DNA of 55,207 bases. It comes from an uncultured Lachnospiraceae bacterium (GTDB lineage Bacteria; Bacillota; Clostridia; Lachnospirales; Lachnospiraceae). Shown one piece after another: positions 9,106 to 18,232 of the stretch (position 1 is its first letter; every line of letters starts with the position of its first letter). The stretch lies in assembly GCA_910578845.1 (NCBI GenBank), contig CAJTSL010000016.1, forward strand, positions 21,068 to 76,274, given 5' to 3'. Under the pieces are notes generated by a model that saw nothing but the letters and a program-made list of their open reading frames with translations, was not told the origin of the DNA and made no database searches. The position numbers and the translations under genes are program-made.

Positions 9106-9735
9106 CTAGCAGAAAGGATTATACTTCTTCTCATGCCCGATGTCTGTCATGTCTCCATGTCCCGGGTATACCTTTACGTCGTCCGGCAGCAGGAACAGCT
9201 TCTCTTTGATGGAACGGACAATCTCACTCATGCTCCCTGTCGCCAGATCCGTTCTGCCCACAGATTCCTGGAAGAGCGTATCCCCACTGATCAATATCCC
9301 GTCCTCTTCAAAATAATAACAACAGCTTCCCACTGTATGTCCCGGCGTCGCTATCAGTTTGCAAGTCATATCCGCAATCGTAATCTCTTCTCCGTCATGC
9401 AAATACCTGTCCGGTACTACGGTATAGGGCCTTCCCACCTGCTCCGATACGTTCACGGCAGCATCCTCGCATAATACTTTCTCCGCTTCATAAGCATAAA
9501 TTTGCGCGCCGGAAAGCTCACGGAGCTTATTCGTCCCCCAGATGTGGTCGAAGTGGCCGTGTGTCAGAAGAATCCCGGCTATACGGAATCCCTTTTCCGA
9601 CAAAGTCTCATATATATAGTCTCCTTTATCCGCAGGGTCAAAGAAAATCACATCCTTTTTTCCCTCCCGGTATACAAAATAGCAATTTGTCTGACAGATG
9701 CCAAGCATCAGCCTGCCAATCTTTAAATTCCCCAT
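9106..9735 (-). CDS. MBL-fold metallo-hydrolase (glyoxalase II-like)
   Basis: The 209-aa protein has the metallo-beta-lactamase metal motif HGHFDH (His59, His61, Asp63, His64), then GHTVGS, SGDTLF and the final YPGHGD histidine. This is the short glyoxalase-II-like form that lacks the C-terminal substrate-binding domain of true GloB, so the substrate is open (thioesters are typical). It lies 80 bp downstream of rel on the same strand, an arrangement frequent in Clostridia, and has a strong AAGGAGGAAG site. Confidence 0.88.
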   Translation of the reverse strand: MGNLKIGRLMLGICQTNCYFVYREGKKDVIFFDPADKGDYIYETLSEKGFRIAGILLTHGHFDHIWGTNKLRELSGAQIYAYEAEKVLCEDAAVNVSEQVGRPYTVVPDRYLHDGEEITIADMTCKLIATPGHTVGSCCYYFEEDGILISGDTLFQESVGRTDLATGSMSEIVRSIKEKLFLLPDDVKVYPGHGDMTDIGHEKKYNPFC

Positions 9736-9816
9736 ATATCCTCTTCCTCCTTATGGCCCGCATCTTTGCCGGCTTGGTAAAATGCCAATCTTCCTTTTCC
9801 TGTCAGCCCGCCTTCT

Positions 9817-12129
9817 CTAGCCCGTAGTCCTCTCAATGTCAATCACGCTATCAATTGTCCTGATCTTATCAATGATACGATTCAGCTCTTCCCTGCTGCG
9901 TATTTCAAAGCTGACCGCGATTGTGGCAGTCCCCTGTTTATTGATCCTGGTATTGACACCGAGAATATCAATGTCCTTCTCGGTTAAGGCTCTTGAGACA
10001 TCTGCTAAGAGGCCGTTGCGGTTAGTCGCATAGATGCTGATGTCTGCAAAGTATTTCTCATCCCCGTTATCTTCCTCCGACTGCTGCCATTCTGCATCTA
10101 TCAGCCTGACACGGTCAATCTCCGGCAGGTTCATGATATTGATACAATCCGTACGGTGGATCGAGACCCCCCGTCCTCTCGTCACGAAACCAACAATCTC
10201 GTCTCCCGGGACAGGCGAACAACATTTAGAAAACCTGACCGCTACATCATGGATGCCTTTCACGACAATGCCGCTGTTGCCCCGCTTAGCCTGCATACGG
10301 TTATGCTGGGCGTTTTCCTGCACCTCGGCATATATTTCCTCGTCAGTAAGCTCTTTGCGGTGATCGTTGTCATACATTTCCTGCATACGGTTGATGATCT
10401 GGCCTTCTTTTAACCCGCCATGACCGACGGCCGCCAGTACAGAATCCCAATCCCTAAAGCCATACTTCTTCATTATGGCGTTTTCATATTGTGGGATCAG
10501 GACATCCTGTGTATTAATGGATTTGGCTTTGCAATATCCTAAAAGCAGTTCTTTACCCTTTATAATATTATCTTCTTTTAACTGCTGTTTAAACCACTGG
10601 TTAATCTTATTTTTCGCCTGCGTGCTTTTTACTACGTTTAGCCAGTCACGGCTTGGGCCTTTCGAATTCTGGGATGTCATGATCTCGATCCGGTCGCCGT
10701 TTTTGATCTCATAATCAATGGTGACCAGTTTGCCGTTTACTCTGGCGCCGATCATTTTATTGCCGACCGCGCTATGGATATTATAGGCAAAATCAATGGG
10801 CGTCGAACCTGCCGGCAGGTTCTTAACATCTCCTGTGGGGGTAAAACAGTACACATAGTCTGAAAATAAGTTCAGATCACTTTTCAACAATTTTAAGAAT
10901 TCTTTGTTATCTTCCGCCGTCTGCTGCCATTCCAGGATCTGGCGCAGCCAGACTAGCTTCTCCTCCTCCTGCGCTTCCACCTTCTTGCCATCGGATGCTT
11001 CCTTATATTTCCAATGCGCCGCAATACCATATTCCGCTGCTTTATGCATTTCATACGTACGGATCTGGATCTCAAAAGGCTGCCCACCGGAACCGATCAA
11101 AGTCGTATGCAGGGACTGGTACATATTGGCTTTGGGCATAGCAATATAATCTTTGAAACGTCCGGGGATTGGCTTATACATCTCATGGATGACGCCAAGC
11201 GCCGCATAACAGTCTTTGACCGTATCCACTATGATGCGCACGGCAAATAAATCATAAATCTGGTCGATCGTCTTATTCTGGTTTTTCATTTTCTTATAAA
11301 TACTGAAAAAGTGCTTAATCCGTCCGTCAATCTGTGCCTTGATGCCAGCGCGTACGATGTGCTCGCTCACCTCATCGACAATTGACTGGATGTATTTCTC
11401 CCGCACGCTCTTCCTGATTGCAATCGTGTCAACCAATTCGTAATACGCTTCCGGCTCCAAATATTTCAAAGACAGATCGTCCAGCTCCACCTTGATTCTG
11501 GAAATGCCAAGGCGCTGCGCGATCGGCGAATAAATATCCAATGTCTCCCTTGCGACTTCCTGTTGCTTCTCCGGTTTCCTGTACTGTAAAGTACGCATAT
11601 TGTGCAGCCTGTCAGCAAGTTTTATAATAATGACACGGATATCCTTTGCCATGGCAAGGAACATCTTGCGCAGATTCTCCGCCTGCCGCTCTAGTTTCTC
11701 CGCATCTTTATCCCCATCCGTATCCTTATGGAAATTCAATTTATCCAGTTTCGTGACCCCGTCTACCAAAAGCGCGACGTCCGCGCCGAAATTCTCCTCA
11801 ATTTCCTCATCCGTGATCGGCGTATCTTCTACCACGTCATGTAAAAGGCCTGCGACAATCGTCTCCTTATCCAGTTCTAAATCTGCAAGGGCAATCGCCA
11901 CGCATAGCGGGTGGATAATATATGGTTCCCCCGATTTACGGACTTGGTCTTTGTGCGCTTCATACGCCACCTCATATGCCTTTTCGATCAGAGAAATGTC
12001 ATCGGAAGGATGATATTTGCGCACACGGGCGATCAACTCCTGGTACAATGTCTCAGGACTCTGAAATTCTTCGATTGATTCAATTCTCCCATCATCAAAA
12101 ACAACTTCTTTTTTTTCTTCTGTCGCCAT
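9817..12129 (-). CDS. rel: Bifunctional (p)ppGpp synthetase/hydrolase Rel
   Basis: The roughly 770-aa product makes and degrades the stringent-response alarmone. Order: HD hydrolase domain with HPLCVAIALADLEL and LLHDVVEDT, helical link, synthetase domain with YDLFAVRIIV and the GRFKDYIAMPK region (the RxKD type seen in bifunctional Rel enzymes rather than the ExDD of pure RelA), TGS domain (VYCFTPTGDVKNLPAGSTPI), conserved Cys/zinc-finger region (RFSKCCSPVPGDEIVGF) and a C-terminal ACT domain. Length and all key parts are complete. Start is ambiguous among closely spaced Met codons; MATEEKK is preferred. Confidence 0.96.
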   Translation of the reverse strand: MATEEKKEVVFDDGRIESIEEFQSPETLYQELIARVRKYHPSDDISLIEKAYEVAYEAHKDQVRKSGEPYIIHPLCVAIALADLELDKETIVAGLLHDVVEDTPITDEEIEENFGADVALLVDGVTKLDKLNFHKDTDGDKDAEKLERQAENLRKMFLAMAKDIRVIIIKLADRLHNMRTLQYRKPEKQQEVARETLDIYSPIAQRLGISRIKVELDDLSLKYLEPEAYYELVDTIAIRKSVREKYIQSIVDEVSEHIVRAGIKAQIDGRIKHFFSIYKKMKNQNKTIDQIYDLFAVRIIVDTVKDCYAALGVIHEMYKPIPGRFKDYIAMPKANMYQSLHTTLIGSGGQPFEIQIRTYEMHKAAEYGIAAHWKYKEASDGKKVEAQEEEKLVWLRQILEWQQTAEDNKEFLKLLKSDLNLFSDYVYCFTPTGDVKNLPAGSTPIDFAYNIHSAVGNKMIGARVNGKLVTIDYEIKNGDRIEIMTSQNSKGPSRDWLNVVKSTQAKNKINQWFKQQLKEDNIIKGKELLLGYCKAKSINTQDVLIPQYENAIMKKYGFRDWDSVLAAVGHGGLKEGQIINRMQEMYDNDHRKELTDEEIYAEVQENAQHNRMQAKRGNSGIVVKGIHDVAVRFSKCCSPVPGDEIVGFVTRGRGVSIHRTDCINIMNLPEIDRVRLIDAEWQQSEEDNGDEKYFADISIYATNRNGLLADVSRALTEKDIDILGVNTRINKQGTATIAVSFEIRSREELNRIIDKIRTIDSVIDIERTTG

Positions 12130-12251
12130 TCTCATCACCAATCGCTTTACTTTGATTCGCTTGCCACTTCTACTATTGATAGATTATACACTATATGCGG
12201 TAATATGGAAAGCAGTTTCATCTGATAAATCACAGCAAAATATTCACATAG

Positions 12252-12306
12252 AATAAAAAAGAGCATCCGCAAGGCACGAAACGCAGCCTGACGGACACCC
12301 TCTTTT
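12252..12306 (-). terminator. Terminator of the groES-groEL operon
   Basis: A long hairpin with stem pieces AGAG, TCCG and AGGC paired with GCCT, CGGA and CTCT is followed on the minus strand by TTTTTTATTC. It lies 23 bp after the groEL stop. Confidence 0.8.
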
Positions 12307-12328
12307 CTACTATTTTACTATTCTATCA

Positions 12329-13954
12329 TTACATCATGCCGCCCATTCCAGCGCCGCCCGCAGGCATTACCGGCTCAGCTTCCTTGATATTAGCAACAAC
12401 AGACTCTGTTGTCAACAATGTGGATGCAACACTTGTCGCATTCTGCAACGCGCTTCTTGACACTTTGGCAGGATCCAGAATACCTGCTTCTACCATATTG
12501 ACATACTCCTCTTTCAAAGCATCGAAGCCTACGCCAACCTCAGATTCCCTTACCTTATTGATGATAACGGAACCTTCTAGCCCTGCATTTGCTACGATAT
12601 GGTACAAAGGAGCTTCTAAAGCCTTTAAGACGATCTGCGCGCCTGTCTTCTCGTCGCCTTCCAACGTATCCGCAAGCTTAGCAACCTCTTTGGATGCATG
12701 GATATAAGCGGAACCGCCTCCGGCGATAATGCCTTCTTCTACTGCTGCTCTTGTAGCTGCAAGGGCATCTTCCAGACGAAGCTTTGCTTCTTTCATTTCT
12801 GTCTCTGTCGCCGCTCCTACACGGATGACTGCCACGCCGCCTGCCAATTTTGCAAGGCGCTCCTGTAATTTCTCTCTGTCGAAATCAGATGTAGTCTCTT
12901 CAATCTGTTTCTTAATCTGTCCAATCCTTGCTTCAATAGCAGCTTTATCGCCTTCACCGTCAATGATGACTGTGTTTTCTTTCTGTACTTTTACAGATTT
13001 TGCACGTCCGAGCTGATCCATTGTCGCGTCTTTTAATTCTAAGCCAAGCTCTGAGCTGATGACCTGACCGCCTGTCAGGATCGCAATATCCTCTAACATT
13101 GCTTTTCTTCTATCGCCATAGCCAGGCGCTTTTACAGCTACTACGTTAAATGTTCCGCGAAGCTTATTGACAATCAAAGTCGTAAGCGCTTCTCCTTCAA
13201 CGTCTTCCGCGATCATAAGCAATTTTGCGCCAGACTGTACGATCTGCTCCAGGATAGGAAGGATTTCCTGGATATTAGAGATTTTCTTATCGGTGATCAG
13301 GATATAAGGATTCTCTAACGTAGCTTCCATCTTATCCATATCGGTTGCCATATAAGCGGAAATATAGCCTCTGTCAAACTGCATGCCTTCTACCAAGTCT
13401 AACTCAGTCAGCATCGTCTTGCTCTCTTCAATTGTGATAACGCCGTCGCCGGAAACTTTTTCCATAGCGTCTGCTACGAGCTGTCCTACTTCCTCATCCC
13501 CTGCGGAAATAGCCGCTACTCTTGCAATATGCTCCTTGCCGTTTACTTTAGAGCTCATCTTTGCAATTGCGTCCACTGCAACGTCTGTCGCTTTCTTCAT
13601 ACCCTTTCTTAAAATGATCGGGTTTGCGCCTGCCGCAAGGTTCTTCATCCCGGCATTTACCATAGCCTGTGCCAGAACAGTTGCTGTTGTCGTTCCGTCG
13701 CCTGCCACATCGTTTGTCTTGGTAGCGACTTCTTTCACAAGCTGTGCGCCCATGTTCTCAAATGCGTCTTCTAATTCGATTTCTTTGGCAATCGTGACAC
13801 CGTCATTGGTGATCAGGGGAGCGCCGTAAGACTTATCTAGTACAACGTTTCTTCCTTTGGGCCCTAATGTCACTCTTACTGTATCCGTCAACTGATTTAC
13901 GCCTGCTTCTAACGCAGCTCTTGCTTCTGCGCCAAATTTAATTTCCTTTGCCAT
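12329..13954 (-). CDS. groEL: Chaperonin GroEL (Hsp60)
   Basis: The 541-aa protein is full-length GroEL, the 14-mer ATP-driven folding chamber. Visible are the N-terminal VTLGPKGRNVVLDKSYGAP, the ATP-binding DGTTTATVLAQA, KAPGYGDRRKAMLEDIA in the apical/intermediate region and the Gly-Met tail GGAGMGGMM. RBS is GGAGGC. It is preceded by groES, with 173 bp between them that show no second promoter with a CIRCE site, so both genes are expected to depend on the upstream CIRCE. Confidence 0.98.
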   Translation of the reverse strand: MAKEIKFGAEARAALEAGVNQLTDTVRVTLGPKGRNVVLDKSYGAPLITNDGVTIAKEIELEDAFENMGAQLVKEVATKTNDVAGDGTTTATVLAQAMVNAGMKNLAAGANPIILRKGMKKATDVAVDAIAKMSSKVNGKEHIARVAAISAGDEEVGQLVADAMEKVSGDGVITIEESKTMLTELDLVEGMQFDRGYISAYMATDMDKMEATLENPYILITDKKISNIQEILPILEQIVQSGAKLLMIAEDVEGEALTTLIVNKLRGTFNVVAVKAPGYGDRRKAMLEDIAILTGGQVISSELGLELKDATMDQLGRAKSVKVQKENTVIIDGEGDKAAIEARIGQIKKQIEETTSDFDREKLQERLAKLAGGVAVIRVGAATETEMKEAKLRLEDALAATRAAVEEGIIAGGGSAYIHASKEVAKLADTLEGDEKTGAQIVLKALEAPLYHIVANAGLEGSVIINKVRESEVGVGFDALKEEYVNMVEAGILDPAKVSRSALQNATSVASTLLTTESVVANIKEAEPVMPAGGAGMGGMM

Positions 13955-14127
13955 AATGAATCTGCCTCCTACTCTGCTCTCTTTACTGATTGCTCAGTCA
14001 TATTTGCATTTCCTGTCATTGTTTGCTTACGATCTGTTACTATTGATTTTGCTATTGCTTTGCCCAATTCTATTTGCGGCCCCAAAACTGTGCCGCTAGC
14101 TACTGGCCGCTGCTTATGCCTGGCATA

Positions 14128-14415
14128 TTATGCTTCGCATACCGCTAAAATGTCATTCTGTCTTACAATAATGTATTCTTCTTCATCGATCTTCACTTCT
14201 GTCCCGGAATACTTAGAATAGATGACCTGATCGCCTACTTTGACTTCCATTTTCACTTCTTTGCCATCTACAACACCGCCCGGCCCAACTGCAATGACTT
14301 CCGCCTGCTGTGGCTTCTCTTTATTCTGTCCCGGAAGGACGATGCCCGACTTTGTTGTTTCTTCTGCTACTAACTGTTTCAATACGACTCTGTCGCCAAG
14401 TGGTACTAATTTCAT
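14128..14415 (-). CDS. groES: Co-chaperonin GroES (Hsp10)
   Basis: The 95-aa product is the lid of the GroEL chamber. Visible are KLVPLGDRVVLKQL at the start, the mobile-loop part TTKSGIVLPG (about residues 20-30), VIAVGPGG and the ending EEYIIVRQNDILAV. It is first in the groES-groEL operon, behind a CIRCE operator and a sigma-A promoter. RBS AAGGAGG. Confidence 0.98.
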   Translation of the reverse strand: MKLVPLGDRVVLKQLVAEETTKSGIVLPGQNKEKPQQAEVIAVGPGGVVDGKEVKMEVKVGDQVIYSKYSGTEVKIDEEEYIIVRQNDILAVCEA

Positions 14416-14507
14416 ATTTCTGCCTCCTTAAATTTACTCAACTTTGCCTAACTATTGTCTTTGCCGCAACTGTCAGTTTCTGCCGGACAGTTGTTGATCA
14501 CTGCTTG

Positions 14508-14534
14508 TTAGCACTCATCTTAATCGAGTGCTAA
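14508..14534 (-). promoter_or_regulatory. CIRCE operator (HrcA-binding site)
   Basis: Perfect TTAGCACTC-N9-GAGTGCTAA, identical to the CIRCE consensus bound by the HrcA repressor. It lies just downstream of the -10 box in front of groES. hrcA itself is not in this window. Confidence 0.97.
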
Positions 14535-14546
14535 TTACTAAAGCAT

Positions 14547-14575
14547 ATATTAAATTCATCTATTTTACTTTGCAA
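14547..14575 (-). promoter_or_regulatory. Sigma-A promoter of groES-groEL
   Basis: On the minus strand TTGCAA (14570-14575) and TAATAT (14547-14552) are separated by 17 nt, and the CIRCE site follows about 12 nt later, the expected layout. Confidence 0.8.
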
Positions 14576-14683
14576 CTGCAAACAAATCCCTTTTTTTTAC
14601 TTATCTACACAATTATCTCTTGTTATCTCTTTTTTTCTCCCATTATCTTATTATCTCCCAAAAATTAGAATTTAATACTTTTT

Positions 14684-14738
14684 TTAGAAAATACCGGCCC
14701 CTATACAGGCAAATGCCTTTTTCATAGGGAACCGGTAT
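14684..14738 (-). terminator. Terminator of the degenerate GGDEF gene
   Basis: Stem pieces ATACCGG and CCCTAT pair with ATAGGG and CCGGTAT across a 19-nt loop; a short T-rich stretch (TTTTCT) follows on the minus strand. The rest of the 413-bp space between groES and the GGDEF gene holds the groES promoter, CIRCE and a short tandem repeat. Confidence 0.65.
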
Positions 14739-14840
14739 CTTGTGTACTTTGCTATCTTCTTGTGTTCTTTGTTATCTTCTTATGCACTTTGCTTTCTTCT
14801 TACGTGCTTTGCTTTCCTTACTTACGTGCTATTTTCTTCT
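14739..14840. repeat. 20-bp tandem repeat at the 3' end of the GGDEF gene
   Basis: Units CTTGTGTACTTTGCTATCTT, CTTGTGTTCTTTGTTATCTT and CTTATGCACTTTGCTTTCTT are followed by two more degenerate ones. The last unit runs into the final codons of the GGDEF gene. Confidence 0.75.
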
Positions 14841-15755
14841 CTCCAAACGCTCCCGGTATCCCGGCGCGTTCTTAATCTCAAATTTATTATCGAACATTTC
14901 GTATTCGGCATCCGCCAGTTTATCTGCGATTGCTTCTTCTACATTTGTCTTATAGACAACGCCGCAGGCTACGGAAGGCGCGATCACTTCATCTTCATAA
15001 GCAAGGCATGCTGCCTGTACCCTGGCAACATAATCTTCCGCTTCCCCTTCATCGGCAATCGGGATCAGGACAATGAACACATCCCCGTCTACGCGCCCGA
15101 TGACATAATCCGCTTTCGCTTCTTTTTTCAAAATGCCCGCTATCGTCTTAATCAAACGGTCACTTTCCTCGTCCCCGAAATTATCGTTCACATACTTCCA
15201 GTCATTGATATTGGCATTGATCACGGCTACCGGGACAACCTCCGACTGATCCATTGCCCGCATGCGCTCTTCGAAATAGAACTTATGGCAAACCCCTGTC
15301 AAGGCATCTTCATTCTCACCGCTTGCCATTTTCGTATGTTTCTCTTGAAGCTTTTCCTCCAATTCATCCATATAAATGGCATACTCCCTATGTAAATAGG
15401 CTTCTTCGCCCAAACAGGAAAAAAGCGTCACCGCCTCATCAAGCATCCGCTCCACGTCTTCCGCTTTATCAGCTTCCACGCCATCCGCCTTACTGTAAAG
15501 ATGCGCTATCGTCCGGTTATAGACCCGCACCTTCCTGCCAGGTTCTCCGACAACGTCCGGGATAAACCCAGCAAAATTGCCAATCGAAACTACTTTTTCC
15601 CCATGTCTGTCCGTCAGTAAAAGCTCGGCTCCCGTAATCGCCGCAAGCGCTTTTAAATGGTCCCGCAAAGAATCCACAGGATATAAATTATCCATCGCAT
15701 AATTCTTAATGTTTTCCTTTATCCTTTTCTCAAATGGAACTGCTTTGTACTCCAT
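14829..15755 (-). CDS. GGDEF-domain protein with degenerate active site
   Basis: The 308-aa product has an N-terminal part of about 140 residues that looks like a GAF- or PAS-type sensor (LLLTDRHGEKVVSIGNF), then a GGDEF-fold domain: DALTGVCHKFYFEERM, NANINDWKYVNDNFGDEESD and YVIGRVDGDVFIVLIP. The signature GGDEF is replaced by DGDVF (about residues 227-231), so diguanylate cyclase activity is unlikely; it may bind nucleotide or act as a receptor. No membrane segment. It is divergent from a GGDEF-EAL fusion gene, 260 bp apart, suggesting linked roles in c-di-GMP-type signalling. RBS AGGAGAGG. Confidence 0.85.
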   Translation of the reverse strand: MEYKAVPFEKRIKENIKNYAMDNLYPVDSLRDHLKALAAITGAELLLTDRHGEKVVSIGNFAGFIPDVVGEPGRKVRVYNRTIAHLYSKADGVEADKAEDVERMLDEAVTLFSCLGEEAYLHREYAIYMDELEEKLQEKHTKMASGENEDALTGVCHKFYFEERMRAMDQSEVVPVAVINANINDWKYVNDNFGDEESDRLIKTIAGILKKEAKADYVIGRVDGDVFIVLIPIADEGEAEDYVARVQAACLAYEDEVIAPSVACGVVYKTNVEEAIADKLADAEYEMFDNKFEIKNAPGYRERLERRK

Positions 15756-16015
15756 ACTGCCCCTCTCCTATTCCCATTGGTCCTGTATTGAAAATCTGCA
15801 TTAAGTATACCTGTTTTATAGGGGTTTGTCTAGGGAGAAATTGGCGGGAAGCAATCAAAGGGAAAAGAAAAAAGCCTTCATCTTCACAATCGCAATTTTA
15901 TATGGTAAAATATCACCATGACATCAAAACAAATTACCCGTTTGCGTTTGTTTTTGCACATGAATTGATGTCTGCGGCTCAAATCCGCAGATCATGGGGA
16001 AGGCATGGTATTCAT

Positions 16016-17764
16016 ATGACACATAAGGAAAAAGCAGAACAACTCTTACATCAGCAATATCACTGTTCACAGGCGCTGTTTGGCGCCTTTGCAGAAGATT
16101 TCGGTTTAGACTTAAAGACTGCGTTCAAAATCAGCACTTGCTTTGGCGGCGGTATGCGCCAGGGCGGGACATGCGGATGTATCACTGCTTCCCTGCTTGT
16201 GCTTGGCATGGCTCTTGGCTTCTATGACAGCCAGGACAAAGAACAGGAAATATATGGCAACCAGAAAACATCCGAGTTCATCCGTCTCTTCACTGAGAAA
16301 CTAGAGGGAAATATTAACTGTCGTGACATCCTGGGCAAAGATATCTCCAAACCGGAAGATCTCGCCACAATCCGCAAAGAAGGCCTGATATTAAAGAAAT
16401 GTCCCCACGCCATGAACACAAGCATCGAAATATTGGAAAAAATGCTCGCCGAATATTTGAAGGACAAAACAGAAAATAACATCGCTCCGGAAGATATCCC
16501 GCAAAATGACGAAATGCAGAGCGTATTAAAACGGATCGCCAAGCTGCGGCGCTTCCGGCGGAACGTTAACAACCTTTTGCACGCTTCCCCTAAGAATATC
16601 GGCTTCATCCAATTTGACATCCGTAAATTCAAGATCATCAACGATTTATACGGGGAGAAATTTGGGGATGAGATACTGGACTTTATCATCAATCAGTTAA
16701 ACGATCTCTGCCACCCTGAACAATATTTTGTCAATTTAGGCAGCGATATCTTCATCGTCGTAACCGAATACGACACCGATGAAGACATCGTAGCGTTCAT
16801 ACACAGCCTGGATGAGCGCATCCAAACATTTAAAGAGATCAGGCTGCATGTCACATATGGCGTCTATACGGTGGAAGATCGAACGATGGAGCTGCGGCAA
16901 ATGGAAGACCGTGCCGCAATGGCAAGAAAAGCCGCCAAAAACAACATCCTGACAAATATCCTCTTTTATAAAGAGCAATTCAAGGATTCCCTATACAATC
17001 GGAAATTCATAGAAGAGAATATGCAGACCGCAATTGCCGACAATCAGTTCATGATGTATCTACAGCCTAAATACAGTATCACCAAAAACGGGATCATTGG
17101 CGCAGAAGCGCTTGTCAGATGGAAACACCCCGAGCGTGGCATGATATACCCTGACCAGTTCATTCCTGTCATTGAAGAAAACGGGTTCATTAAAAAAGTA
17201 GATTACTACATATGGGAAAAGGCATGTCAATTTATCAAAAAATGTGGACAGGCAGGAATCCGTCCTTGCCCCATCTCCGTCAACGTCTCAAGAGTCCACT
17301 TACGGGAAAATGAATGTATCAGTGTGCTGACCGAAATGATGAACAAACACGGCATCCCCAAAGATATGCTGGAACTGGAAATTACGGAAACCGCCGACAA
17401 CCAGCAAGTAAGCCTGAAAGCATTCCAGTTAAAAGACGCCGGGTTTACACTGCTAATGGATGATTTCGGAAGCGGCTATTCTTCGCTGAACATTCTTCTA
17501 GAGACCCCTTTCGATGTCATCAAGTTAGATAAGAAATTCATGGAGAACATGATGGTCTCTAACAAAGGGCGCCTGATCCTAGAGCAAGTAGTATCCATGG
17601 CGAACAAACTGAACTTAGGGCTGCTCGCAGAAGGCGTTGAAACAAAAGAACAGATAGATCTGCTGCATAATATTGGCTGTGACCAAGTGCAAGGATATTA
17701 TTACGCGAAACCGATGCCGGAAGACGACTTTTTCGCCCTCTTGTCCAAACAACAGGCCAAATGA
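16016..17764 (+). CDS. C_GCAxxG_C_C redox-type domain fused to degenerate GGDEF and intact EAL domain
   Basis: The 582-aa protein has three parts. Residues 1-145 match the C_GCAxxG_C_C family: Cys17 in YHCSQALFGAFAEDFG, then CFGGGMRQGGTCGC (Cys42, 53, 55) and later Cys in NCRDILG and KKCPHAM. Residues about 165-320 are a GGDEF fold in which the signature is GSDIF, so cyclase activity is unlikely. Residues about 325-580 are an EAL domain with EALVRW, SVNVSRVHL, ELEITE, DDFGSGYSS, KLDKKF, EGVE and QGYYY, all expected catalytic positions. It is probably a c-di-GMP phosphodiesterase controlled by redox or metal state of the cysteines (inference). The C_GCAxxG_C_C domain is normally free-standing. 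Start chosen at MTHKEKAEQ, where family similarity begins; upstream in-frame codons overlap the divergent gene. Confidence 0.88.
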   Translation: MTHKEKAEQLLHQQYHCSQALFGAFAEDFGLDLKTAFKISTCFGGGMRQGGTCGCITASLLVLGMALGFYDSQDKEQEIYGNQKTSEFIRLFTEKLEGNINCRDILGKDISKPEDLATIRKEGLILKKCPHAMNTSIEILEKMLAEYLKDKTENNIAPEDIPQNDEMQSVLKRIAKLRRFRRNVNNLLHASPKNIGFIQFDIRKFKIINDLYGEKFGDEILDFIINQLNDLCHPEQYFVNLGSDIFIVVTEYDTDEDIVAFIHSLDERIQTFKEIRLHVTYGVYTVEDRTMELRQMEDRAAMARKAAKNNILTNILFYKEQFKDSLYNRKFIEENMQTAIADNQFMMYLQPKYSITKNGIIGAEALVRWKHPERGMIYPDQFIPVIEENGFIKKVDYYIWEKACQFIKKCGQAGIRPCPISVNVSRVHLRENECISVLTEMMNKHGIPKDMLELEITETADNQQVSLKAFQLKDAGFTLLMDDFGSGYSSLNILLETPFDVIKLDKKFMENMMVSNKGRLILEQVVSMANKLNLGLLAEGVETKEQIDLLHNIGCDQVQGYYYAKPMPEDDFFALLSKQQAK

Positions 17765-17825
17765 CTTAACTTTTCATGTCCTGCTCCTGTTCTTTGCCTT
17801 AACCGAAAATAAAAATCTCCTCGAT

Positions 17826-17860
17826 GAGCGCTTCTAGCGCTCTCGAAATGGCAATTGCCA
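17826..17860. terminator. Hairpins between convergent genes
   Basis: GAGCGCT-TCT-AGCGCTC forms a tight stem-loop, and the palindrome TGGCAATTGCCA follows. Toward the minus strand a T-rich tract (TTTTTATTTT) comes a few bases later, so this is a likely terminator for the small membrane protein gene. Confidence 0.5.
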
Positions 17861-17875
17861 GCTTAAACGGCCTGT

Positions 17876-18232
17876 TCAAAGCTTATGAGCGATTTTATTC
17901 GCTTTCGCCTCAGCCTTGATCCTGTTCGCCTGATAGCGTTCGTCCATTAGCGTATTCGACATCTTCCCTTCGAAGAAGAAGCCAGTCTTCTTTGTAATGA
18001 CCGTCTTCATTACCAGCATAATAAGATACAGGCCATATAACAAACAACTAATACCGGCAATCTCTACGCCGCTAAAAACCGTATCCTTTACAGCCTTTTG
18101 ATAGGTGGCAACATCTTTTAAATAAACGGATAGCAGAATCAGGCCGCTGAAGAATAATAACAAAGCCAAAAGCAGTAAAATTCTTCTAAAGGGCACCTTC
18201 ATTCTAGGCATTCTGGTCACTTTCTCACTCAT
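17876..18232 (-). CDS. Small two-TM membrane protein
   Basis: The 118-aa product has two hydrophobic segments (about residues 14-35 and 51-76) and a basic C-terminal tail. I do not recognise the family. Its start (MSEKVTRM) has CGGAGGGG upstream and overlaps the end of the TetR gene by 8 bp, so the two are translationally coupled. It could be the target of that regulator or a small transporter accessory. A longer reading adds 16 residues inside the TetR gene without support. Confidence 0.6.
   Translation of the reverse strand: MSEKVTRMPRMKVPFRRILLLLALLLFFSGLILLSVYLKDVATYQKAVKDTVFSGVEIAGISCLLYGLYLIMLVMKTVITKKTGFFFEGKMSNTLMDERYQANRIKAEAKANKIAHKL

Noticed and set aside
15734..16015. Upstream extension of the GGDEF-EAL fusion gene
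   Set aside because: It overlaps the start of the divergent gene, has no family likeness and no ribosome site.
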